From Marvinbryantia sp. (GTDB taxonomy: Bacteria > Bacillota > Clostridia > Lachnospirales > Lachnospiraceae): a stretch of 11,360 nucleotides of DNA. Where the stretch lies: NCBI GenBank assembly GCA_016297895.1, contig JAEDFS010000057.1, positions 1 to 11,360 on the forward strand. The letters run 5' to 3'. Positions 6,071-11,360 of the stretch are shown in pieces. The translations under genes and the position numbers were made by a program. Each line of letters begins with the position of its first letter. Position 1 is the first letter of the stretch. A model generated the notes under the pieces. That model worked only from the letters and a program-made list of their open reading frames with translations. It made no database searches and was not told the DNA's origin.

Positions 6071-6625
6071 TCATAAAATCTTCCGTTTTTTCCACAGGAA
6101 ACAGGAGGTATATGCGATGGTATTCTCACCATAGTAATACTTCAGCTGATTTCTGATACAAAGATCACTGACCAGAATCCCATATGCCTCCAGAGAGGAG
6201 ACTCTTTTCTCCGGGAACCGGCACCCGGATGCCGGATAAGTACATTCCGGACAGATGGTACAGCAGCCCGCACCAAGGGGCAGAAGTCCTTCATACTTTC
6301 CTCTCATAAACTCGTGAAGCTTTTTGAACTGCTCCTTATGACGGCTTTCCGTCTCCATCATAGCTTCCACATCCATGCTGTCCTCCAGCATACCCACTGT
6401 CTGTACCACGATCCCTTCCGACCGTCCCATAATCTCTCCCCTGCATTCCTCCAGCGTACCGCATGCAGGAGGACAGGACCAGTTTTTCCCGTATTTCCGA
6501 CAGCTATTGGAGGCACACATCTCCCTTACTTCCCGCAAAGGCTCCACTGTACTGCATTCCAATGGAACTGCCTGATCAAATCCAGCCTCTTTTGCAGCCA
6601 AAACCGCTCTCTCTGCTTCTGTCAT
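6071..6625 (-). CDS. DUF2284 cysteine-rich putative metal-binding protein
   Basis: 184 residues with 13 cysteines arranged as in DUF2284 proteins. There is an N-terminal set (C24, C37, C42, C51, C55, C61) with SCRKYGKNWSCPPACG, and a central ferredoxin-like cluster CCTICPECTYPASGC (C121, C122, C125, C128, C135), plus C156 and C175. This spacing suggests metal or Fe-S binding. Its biochemical function is not established to my knowledge. DUF2284 genes recur beside corrinoid activases and corrinoid methyltransferases, so a redox or maturation role is a reasonable inference. Start: the frame also opens at GTG 6631, but GAGGT ends 6 nt before ATG 6625, so that ATG is used. The gene follows the activase after 26 nt and is clearly in the same operon. 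Confidence 0.82.
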   Translation of the reverse strand: MTEAERAVLAAKEAGFDQAVPLECSTVEPLREVREMCASNSCRKYGKNWSCPPACGTLEECRGEIMGRSEGIVVQTVGMLEDSMDVEAMMETESRHKEQFKKLHEFMRGKYEGLLPLGAGCCTICPECTYPASGCRFPEKRVSSLEAYGILVSDLCIRNQLKYYYGENTIAYTSCFLWKKRKIL

Positions 6626-6651
6626 TTTCACACCTCTTTGTCAGAATCTCT

Positions 6652-8148
6652 TCACTGTGCATCTCCGGATTTTTCCGGGAACTCCAGTTCCTCCACATAA
6701 ATATCCTGAAACTCCATATCCATAGCCAGCTCCAGGAATTCCGTCTGTTTCATAAGGTCGTCACACCGACGGTATTCTCCTTCGTTCAGAACTGCGATCC
6801 GCGCTCCCTCTCCGGCTGCATTTCCAATGAGACGCACCCGTCCTTTTAATTCTTCCGGGAGAAGACCGATGGCACAGGCACTGTCCGGATCCATGTAATT
6901 GCCAAAAGCTCCCGCCAGCAGAAGCTCCCCGATCTGACTGACCTGGATTCCTCTGTGTCTGCACAGCAGACGGATCCCCGCCGAGATTGCCGCTTTTGCC
7001 AGCTGCAGTTCCCGGATATCCTTCTGATTGATGTAGATTTTTCGGGTAAAATACCAGGTCTCGTTCATTCGTCCCGTCTCATCGATCACACCCATTTCCA
7101 GGAAACAGACTGCCGCATCCAGAAGTCCGGATCCGCAGATCCCAAGAGGCTCTCCTTCTCCGATCACATGATATCCAAGTTTTCCGTTTTCCAGATACAC
7201 ATGATCGATGGCCCCCTCACTCCCCCGCATTCCGCAGGAGATCCTGGCTCCCTCAAAAGCCGGACCTGCCGCTGTGGAACAGGCAATCAGTCCTTCCCGG
7301 TTCCCCAGCACCATTTCCCCATTGGTGCCGATATCCACCATCAGCGTGATCTCATCCCTTTTTTCCATCTCGCAGGCAAGAATGCAGGATACCGTATCAG
7401 CTCCCACAAATCCTCCGATGTTCGGCAGCCACTTTACAAGAGCGGCAGGATGCGCATAAATCCCGCATTCTGCTGCCGGAACTGACACTGCTTCCAGAAC
7501 CCTTGGTTTATAAGGCGCCACCACCAGCGTATCCGTGGAAATTTCCAGAAACAGATGATGCATGCAGGCATTTCCCACCATAACAATACGGACAATATCC
7601 TCCCGGCTTCTCCGGCATTCCATGGCCGCCTCCCGCATCAGAAGATTGATTCCTTCTCTTACGCATTTTCCGATAATATGTGCCCCGTTCTCCAATGCAT
7701 AGCTGCATCTTGACACGACGTCCGCCCCGTATTGTCTCTGAGGATTGAGCATACTTTTCACAGAAAGCTGTTCTCCCGTTACCCCATCCATCAGATACAC
7801 CACCAGGGAGGTGGTTCCAAGATCCACAGCCGCCAGAACCGGATGCTCCGCATCAGCCGGAAGTTCTCCCGGAGAAAACAGGACTTCTCTTCCCGTTCCC
7901 TCCATCATGATCCGGCTGCTCTGCCCGGAAGCTTCCTCTGTCTCCACCTTCACATCTGAATGAATCTCAGTCCGGCAGGCAAGTGCCGGTATGTCATTGA
8001 TCCTCATCCGGCATTTTCCGCATTTTCCCTGCCCCCCGCAGGGTGCGTCCGGCACCAGTCCTGCCATACGCTCCGCTTCCATGACAGTCCTTCCTTCCGG
8101 AACAGAAACTGTGATATTTTCTTTTGTAAATGTTACCTGATAATTCAT
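6652..8148 (-). CDS. Reductive activator of corrinoid proteins (2Fe-2S ferredoxin domain plus ASKHA ATPase; RACo/RamA-like)
   Basis: 498 residues. The N-terminal ferredoxin-like domain has C37-x5-C43-x2-C46-x11-C58 (APCGGQGKCGKC...LAC), typical of plant-type 2Fe-2S clusters. The C-terminal part is an ASKHA-type ATPase (DUF4445/RACo_C) with phosphate loops AVDLGTTS (109-113) and MVDIGTNGEM (~271-279), plus ICGSGLLDA and LLLAGAFGNY. Role: ATP-dependent reduction of corrinoid proteins that have oxidised to inactive Co(II) back to Co(I). The presumed client is the corrinoid protein at 4344-4979. Start: ATG 8184 lacks a ribosome binding site; ATG 8148 follows GGGGGA closely, so it is preferred. 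A good promoter (8191-8219) lies directly upstream. It is the first gene of the corrinoid locus; DUF2284 follows 26 nt after its stop. Confidence 0.9.
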   Translation of the reverse strand: MNYQVTFTKENITVSVPEGRTVMEAERMAGLVPDAPCGGQGKCGKCRMRINDIPALACRTEIHSDVKVETEEASGQSSRIMMEGTGREVLFSPGELPADAEHPVLAAVDLGTTSLVVYLMDGVTGEQLSVKSMLNPQRQYGADVVSRCSYALENGAHIIGKCVREGINLLMREAAMECRRSREDIVRIVMVGNACMHHLFLEISTDTLVVAPYKPRVLEAVSVPAAECGIYAHPAALVKWLPNIGGFVGADTVSCILACEMEKRDEITLMVDIGTNGEMVLGNREGLIACSTAAGPAFEGARISCGMRGSEGAIDHVYLENGKLGYHVIGEGEPLGICGSGLLDAAVCFLEMGVIDETGRMNETWYFTRKIYINQKDIRELQLAKAAISAGIRLLCRHRGIQVSQIGELLLAGAFGNYMDPDSACAIGLLPEELKGRVRLIGNAAGEGARIAVLNEGEYRRCDDLMKQTEFLELAMDMEFQDIYVEELEFPEKSGDAQ

Positions 8149-8183
8149 CTTTCCCCCATATCTTCCTTCGTTTTTGCACTGCA

Positions 8184-8199
8184 TGATACTATTGTATCA
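8184..8199. promoter_or_regulatory. Palindrome over the -10/start region of the activase promoter, possible operator
   Basis: TGATAC (8184-8189) and GTATCA (8194-8199) form a perfect 6-bp inverted repeat around a 4-nt centre. Its position over the -10 element is typical of a repressor site. No regulator gene is present in the window. Confidence 0.4.
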
Positions 8200-8219
8200 C
8201 GGAAAGAGGATCATTGCAA
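8191..8219 (-). promoter_or_regulatory. Sigma-A promoter of the corrinoid operon
   Basis: Minus-strand TTGCAA (8214-8219) and TACAAT (8191-8196) with 17-nt spacing, about 40 nt before the activase ATG. A TGATAC-TATT-GTATCA palindrome (8184-8199) overlaps the -10 box and start site, and a second palindrome lies upstream at 8236-8251, suggesting regulated transcription. Confidence 0.65.
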
Positions 8220-8235
8220 AGATACCTGTGATCAG

Positions 8236-8251
8236 AACCGACATATCGGTT
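8236..8251. promoter_or_regulatory. Upstream palindrome AACCGA-CATA-TCGGTT, possible regulator-binding site
   Basis: A perfect 6+6 inverted repeat with a 4-nt centre lies 16 nt upstream of the -35 box (8214-8219) of the corrinoid operon, a common activator position. It could instead be a minor hairpin near the 3' end of the NlpC/P60 transcript, but that transcript should already stop at the terminator at 8271-8299. Confidence 0.4.
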
Positions 8252-8270
8252 TGGCACACTGAAAAAGAAC

Positions 8271-8299
8271 ATCGCCCGTTCCTGGAAAGAACGGGCGAT
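8271..8299. terminator. Bidirectional rho-independent terminator after the NlpC/P60 gene
   Basis: An 11-bp perfect stem, ATCGCCCGTTC (8271-8281) and GAACGGGCGAT (8289-8299), with a 7-nt loop. It is followed on the minus strand by GTTCTTTTTC and on the plus strand by ACTTTTTC. The minus-strand NlpC/P60 gene stops at 8364, so it is the natural user. Confidence 0.88.
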
Positions 8300-8363
8300 A
8301 CTTTTTCATGTTTACTGCTTTTACTGTATGATGTTGGGGTCAAAAGCCCCCAACTATGATATC

Positions 8364-9797
8364 TTACCAGTATCTTCTTGCGCATACCGGTGTATTGTAG
8401 TTATAGCTGGAAATAATAATTCCGCTCTCCGGTGTGCTGGCATGTACGATCTGCCCGCCGCCGATGTAAAGCGCCACATGGCTTATTCCGCTTCCATCAG
8501 AATAGAACAGAAGGTCTCCTGCCTGGATACTGCCTATATCTACGGAGCTTCCGCCATAAGACTGATCTGCTGCCGTACGGGCAAGTCCGATTCCGAAGCT
8601 TGCAAATACAGACTGAACAAATCCGGAGCAGTCAGCTCCGTTTGTCAGGCTGGTTCCGCCATATACATAGGGATTTCCTACAAACTGAACTGCAAAGTTG
8701 GCAATCTCCTGACCGGTGGAAGAGGTATACTCTGTCTCAGGTACATATTCTGTCTCTACGTATTCTGTCTCAGGCACATACTCTGTCTCTACGTATTCTG
8801 TCTCAGGCACATACTCCGTCTCGGTGTACTCCGTCTCAGGTATGTATTCTGTCTCGGTGTACTCTGTCTCAGGCGCATATTCCGTCTCAGGTACATACTC
8901 TGTCTCTATGTATTCTGTCTCAGGCACATACTCCGTCTCGGTGTACTCCGTCTCAGGTATGTATTCTGTCTCGGTGTACTCTGTCTCAGGTGCATATTCC
9001 GTCTCGGGTACATGCTCAGTCTCAGGTACATACTCAGTCTCGGGTACATACTCAGTCTCAGGAATCTGTTCACTCTCCGGTGAGGTATTTTCCGGTGCTG
9101 ATGTCTCCGGTGCTCCGGCTTCCTCTGTCTGCGGCGCTGCCGTTTCCGTGGTTTCCTGGGCGCCTTCCTGCTCTTCTTTCGTAATGCCCAGGCGTTCCCG
9201 CTCTTCTTCCAGAGTCTCTGCTACCGCATAATATTTGTTATAGTCAACGTAGTAGGCATTTACATATCCATAGATGTCATTGCCCATGGCAACCTTCATC
9301 CATTCGCCGCCGTCCCATTCCACGACTTCAAGTTCTTCATTGTGCTGAGCCATCTCCACCACTTCTGAAGTATCATCCGGATTCGAACGTACCATCAGAA
9401 CCTCCGGATAAACCTTTGCCACACAGTAAGCCACCTCATCGGCGATCTGCTGTGCTTCTTCCCCTACAGCAAAATACTCCGTATTGACATAACCGATCAC
9501 ATTGCCGGATTTGATCTTATACCAGTCGCCTACCCGATCCATGATCATCGCAGCATGATGGTTGCGGATCTTTCCTACCACTTCATTATCTGTGCCTGCT
9601 CCGCTTCTTACGTTCACATATTCCTGGCATTTGGCAAATGCCATGCTTCCCACCATGCTCATATCTGCCTGTTCGGAAACCTGCTGCTCTGTTGTCTGTT
9701 CCGTCGTCTCTTCTGCCATGACCGGACTCATACTCCAGGGCAAAGCCAGATTCACCGCCAGAAATGCAGCAAGTACTCTGATATTTCTTTTCTTCAT
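8364..9797 (-). CDS. Secreted NlpC/P60 (C40) peptidoglycan endopeptidase with two SH3 domains and PETEY repeat linker
   Basis: 477 residues. Residues 1-28 are a signal peptide (KKR, hydrophobic core, cleavage near PVMA-EE). Two bacterial SH3 domains follow at ~50-118 (YVNVRSGAGTDNEVVGKI) and ~130-190 (VLMVRSNPDDTSEVVEM). Then comes an acidic Thr/Glu linker, a 112-residue repeat (246-357) built from PETEY(V/I/A) and (T/V/I)ETEY units, and the NlpC/P60 domain (~360-477). The latter has Cys390 (GADCSGF), His440 (SHVALYIG) and His452 (IVHAS) as catalytic triad. It should cleave D-Glu-diamino-acid stem-peptide bonds outside the membrane; the SH3 domains bind the wall and the linker may span it. 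The ATG at 9797 follows AAGGAGG with 10-nt spacing. It is a monocistronic unit with its own promoter and terminator. No sortase motif or transmembrane anchor is seen. Confidence 0.93.
   Translation of the reverse strand: MKKRNIRVLAAFLAVNLALPWSMSPVMAEETTEQTTEQQVSEQADMSMVGSMAFAKCQEYVNVRSGAGTDNEVVGKIRNHHAAMIMDRVGDWYKIKSGNVIGYVNTEYFAVGEEAQQIADEVAYCVAKVYPEVLMVRSNPDDTSEVVEMAQHNEELEVVEWDGGEWMKVAMGNDIYGYVNAYYVDYNKYYAVAETLEEERERLGITKEEQEGAQETTETAAPQTEEAGAPETSAPENTSPESEQIPETEYVPETEYVPETEHVPETEYAPETEYTETEYIPETEYTETEYVPETEYIETEYVPETEYAPETEYTETEYIPETEYTETEYVPETEYVETEYVPETEYVETEYVPETEYTSSTGQEIANFAVQFVGNPYVYGGTSLTNGADCSGFVQSVFASFGIGLARTAADQSYGGSSVDIGSIQAGDLLFYSDGSGISHVALYIGGGQIVHASTPESGIIISSYNYNTPVCARRYW
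8727..9062 (-). repeat. Tandem repeat encoding the PETEY linker, with a 117-bp higher-order duplication
   Basis: The region encodes 20 imperfect units of 15 or 18 nt (ETEY core). At a larger scale, the plus-strand block starting at 8801 is repeated 117 bp later at 8918: the first ~73 nt are identical and later positions diverge slightly. This corresponds to a 39-residue duplication, in frame. The repeat contains no stop codons on the opposite strand, which explains long antisense ORFs here. Confidence 0.92.
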
Positions 9798-9839
9798 AAA
9801 CCCTTTGCCTCCTTACCTTCTGTCTTTACTCCCCCATTT

Positions 9840-9856
9840 ATTACGTATTTGTTACA
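9840..9856 (-). promoter_or_regulatory. WalR-like box in the NlpC/P60 leader
   Basis: Minus-strand TGTAAC-AAATA-CGTAAT matches the WalR (YycF) consensus TGTWAH-N5-TGTWAH at 11 of 12 positions. WalRK controls cell-wall hydrolases in Firmicutes. The box lies just downstream of the predicted start (~9861), a position that would suit repression. It also overlaps a TTACGT/ACGTAA inverted repeat (9841-9846, 9860-9865). Confidence 0.4.
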
Positions 9857-9867
9857 TTGACGTAATT

Positions 9868-9896
9868 ATTTTATCGTAGCTTCCATTTTGAGTCAA
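9868..9896 (-). promoter_or_regulatory. Sigma-A promoter of the NlpC/P60 gene
   Basis: Minus-strand TTGACT (9891-9896) and TAAAAT (9868-9873) with 17-nt spacing; each box matches consensus at 5 of 6 positions. The start is expected near 9861, giving a leader of about 64 nt. Confidence 0.75.
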
Positions 9897-9954
9897 CACA
9901 GTTCACAGAATTTTAACACTCTCAGCCGAATCCTAAGATTTTCATAAGAATTGC

Positions 9955-10938
9955 TCATAGTCCTTTTTCCACCGGGAATACGATTCCCGTCTGTCTTCTG
10001 GCTTCATCCATGATCTTCATGGTGATCTCTGAATACTTCAGGTATTCATGGTTCCACTCTCCCCGCCGGATCAGCTCCATAAAATCCATCACTTCATGGA
10101 CCATATTATTTTCCGAAGGAAGATACCCCAGATCTGTCTGAACACCGTCTCTTGCGATCTTCATCACCTTCGTCGGCTTCGACAACCGGTCAATGGTCAG
10201 GGTTCCGTTTTCCCCCTGGATCACACTGGGGAACGCAGACTCTGTGATCTTGGAATACACGATCTCCACCTGCATCTGACCGTAATTCATCAGCAGGATC
10301 CCGCATCCTTCCATTCCGTTATGCAAAAAGGAAGACTCTGCATGGATCCTGTCCGGCATTCCAAACAGACGGGCACAGTAATGGATGCAGTACACTCCGA
10401 TATCCATGATCGCTGCATTGGAATACTCCGGATTGAAGGCATTTAAGATCACACCTTCTTTGAATTTATCATATCGTGAAGAATACTGACAGTATTCGAT
10501 ACAGGCTCTGCGGACAGGTCCGATGGTGTTCATGGAATCCATCAGGATCCGGCAGGAAGGGTCATGGACCGGACGCATAGCTTCCATGAGGATCACCCGG
10601 TTATTCCGTGCCGCCTCCCTCATTTTCTCAAACTCACCAGAATTGGTGGCAATGGCTTTCTCACAGAGCACATGTTTCCCGCTGTTCATGGCAGCCACTG
10701 CCTGTCTGCAGTGAGCAAAATTCGGGCTTGCAATATAGACTGCATCGATTCCATCCCAATGGATGAATTCCTCAAAATCGGTAAATATCCTGTCGATTCC
10801 GTGTTTTGCAGCAAAGGCTTTTCCGGTCTCTTCCTTTCTGGAGTATACCGCCGCAGCCACAGCCCCCTCTGTCATTCCGATTGCTTCTGTCATCCAGTCG
10901 CTGACAAAATTCGTACCTACGATTCCGAATCTGATCAT
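9955..10938 (-). CDS. Gfo/Idh/MocA-family NAD(P)-dependent oxidoreductase
   Basis: 327 residues, the family's usual length. The N-terminal Rossmann domain begins FGIVGTNFVSDWM (a variant GxGxxx dinucleotide loop). It continues with AVYSRKEETGKAFA, VYIASPNFAH and the HVLCEKAIATN segment, where the family's EKP is EKA. The C-terminal half has the GFO_IDH_MocA sheet (residues ~130-325), including the VILNAFNPEYSNAAIMDIGVYCIHY segment, in which D and H of the DIG-x2-C-x-H region are the expected catalytic positions. The substrate, probably a sugar or polyol, cannot be read. The frame stays open further upstream, but ATG 10938 starts the conserved Rossmann sequence, and it overlaps the deoC stop by ATGA, indicating translational coupling. 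No clear terminator follows. Confidence 0.88.
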   Translation of the reverse strand: MIRFGIVGTNFVSDWMTEAIGMTEGAVAAAVYSRKEETGKAFAAKHGIDRIFTDFEEFIHWDGIDAVYIASPNFAHCRQAVAAMNSGKHVLCEKAIATNSGEFEKMREAARNNRVILMEAMRPVHDPSCRILMDSMNTIGPVRRACIEYCQYSSRYDKFKEGVILNAFNPEYSNAAIMDIGVYCIHYCARLFGMPDRIHAESSFLHNGMEGCGILLMNYGQMQVEIVYSKITESAFPSVIQGENGTLTIDRLSKPTKVMKIARDGVQTDLGYLPSENNMVHEVMDFMELIRRGEWNHEYLKYSEITMKIMDEARRQTGIVFPVEKGL

Positions 10939-11360
10939 TTTATCCGTTCTCCCGTTTCCTGTTTTTTCAGCAGACTTACTGCGGAACTGGTACCTACTCT
11001 TGCGCAGCCTTCCCGGATAAACTGCTCCAGGTCCTCCATGCTTCTCACTCCTCCTGCCGCTTTCATCCGTACTCCGGGACCGATATGCTTGCGAAACAAC
11101 CGGATATCCTCCAGAGTCGCCCCTCCCGTACCAAATCCGGTAGACGTCTTGATAAAATCGGCTCCCGCATTGGTAACTGCCCTGCACAGAGCGATCTTTT
11201 CTTCTTCGGTCAGATAACAGGTCTCGATGATGACCTTCAGGATCTTATCTCCGGTCTCCTTCTTCAGAGCGGCGATTTCCTGTTCCACCTTATCAAGATC
11301 CCCGTTTTTTACATCCGTAAGATTAATCACCATATCGATCTCATTGGCTCCGTCCAAAAG
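10935..11360 (-). CDS. deoC: Deoxyribose-phosphate aldolase (5' end beyond window)
   Basis: The C-terminal ~141 residues of DeoC, still open at the window edge. It contains GANEIDMVINLTDVKNGD (the conserved DMV-N segment with the catalytic-relay Asp), FIKTSTGF with the Schiff-base Lys, and VRMKAAGGVR with the proton-relay Lys. The C-terminal ARVGTSSAVSLL phosphate-binding region is complete. Reaction: 2-deoxy-D-ribose-5-phosphate to glyceraldehyde-3-phosphate plus acetaldehyde, in deoxynucleoside salvage. It is the upstream partner of the Gfo/Idh/MocA gene with a 4-nt overlap. The TTG at 11355-11357 is not a real start; the family has roughly 80 more N-terminal residues. Confidence 0.93.
   Translation of the reverse strand, partial: LLDGANEIDMVINLTDVKNGDLDKVEQEIAALKKETGDKILKVIIETCYLTEEEKIALCRAVTNAGADFIKTSTGFGTGGATLEDIRLFRKHIGPGVRMKAAGGVRSMEDLEQFIREGCARVGTSSAVSLLKKQETGERIK

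Noticed and set aside
5842..6132. 96-codon minus-strand ORF across the end of DUF2284 and the following gap
   Set aside because: It overlaps the DUF2284 3' end in another frame, has no ribosome binding site at its start, and its sequence is not protein-like in composition or recognisable.
8149..8260. Cobalamin riboswitch before the corrinoid operon
   Set aside because: The leader from the predicted start to the ATG is only about 35-40 nt and shows no B12-box; too short for a cobalamin riboswitch.
8727..9062. Regularly spaced repeats considered as a CRISPR array
   Set aside because: The units are 15-18 bp, in frame, contiguous and without unique spacers; they encode a low-complexity protein linker.
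8716..9231. Long plus-strand ORF of repeated YSVSG units, and other overlapping plus-strand ORFs over 8328-9184
   Set aside because: They are antisense shadows of the PETEY repeat of the NlpC/P60 gene. The repeat unit is a multiple of 3 and lacks stops in several frames. The minus frame has a signal peptide, SH3 domains and a catalytic triad.
10939..11187. 83-residue N-terminal extension of the Gfo/Idh/MocA protein
   Set aside because: The extension lies wholly within deoC in another frame; the conserved Rossmann start MIRFGIVG begins at ATG 10938 with a ribosome binding site.

Overview
The window looks like a low-to-moderate GC Firmicute, most likely a gut Lachnospiraceae (Blautia / Dorea / Mediterraneibacter type). 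I base this on AGGAGG-type ribosome binding sites, classic sigma-A promoters, a Csp-like subtilase, an EAL-CBS-GGDEF signalling protein, a corrinoid/tetrahydrofolate methyl-transfer operon and an NlpC/P60 wall hydrolase with an acidic repeat linker. The genus cannot be fixed from sequence reading alone.

Positions 1 to about 2065 look like the right end of an acquired element. They hold the 3' end of a coiled-coil-rich gene (possibly a MobA/MobL-type relaxase, low certainty), an Abi_2/AbiF-family HEPN protein on the minus strand, and a small ribbon-helix-helix protein on the plus strand. Between the last two lies a strong promoter followed by a short structured RNA that ends in a terminator hairpin, directly upstream of the abiF start. 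This AbiF plus ncRNA pair is the most interesting item in the window: a candidate RNA-antitoxin/HEPN-ribonuclease defence module. The element seems to end inside a subtilase gene, whose 3' part, including the catalytic serine region, is missing.

Positions 2066 to 4343 are a zone of gene decay. They hold the truncated subtilase (minus) and the remains of an EAL-CBS-GGDEF cyclic-di-GMP protein (plus). The latter has a hairpin-rich repeat inserted just after its start codon, lacks most of its EAL domain and has lost its C-terminus.

Positions 4344 to 8251 are a minus-strand corrinoid methyl-transfer locus, in transcription order: a ferredoxin-like/ASKHA ATPase that reactivates corrinoid proteins, a cysteine-rich DUF2284 protein, a methyltetrahydrofolate:corrinoid methyltransferase (MtrH/AcsE type) and a B12-binding corrinoid protein. 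No substrate:corrinoid methyltransferase (MttB or MtaB type) is present, so the methyl donor is unknown and its enzyme must lie elsewhere.

Positions 8271 to 9896 hold a secreted NlpC/P60 peptidase with two SH3 domains and a 112-residue PETEY-type repeat linker. It has a strong promoter, a WalR-like box in its leader and a bidirectional terminator. Positions 9955 to 11360 hold a minus-strand pair, deoC (deoxyribose-phosphate aldolase, cut by the window edge) and a Gfo/Idh/MocA oxidoreductase, overlapping by 4 bases.
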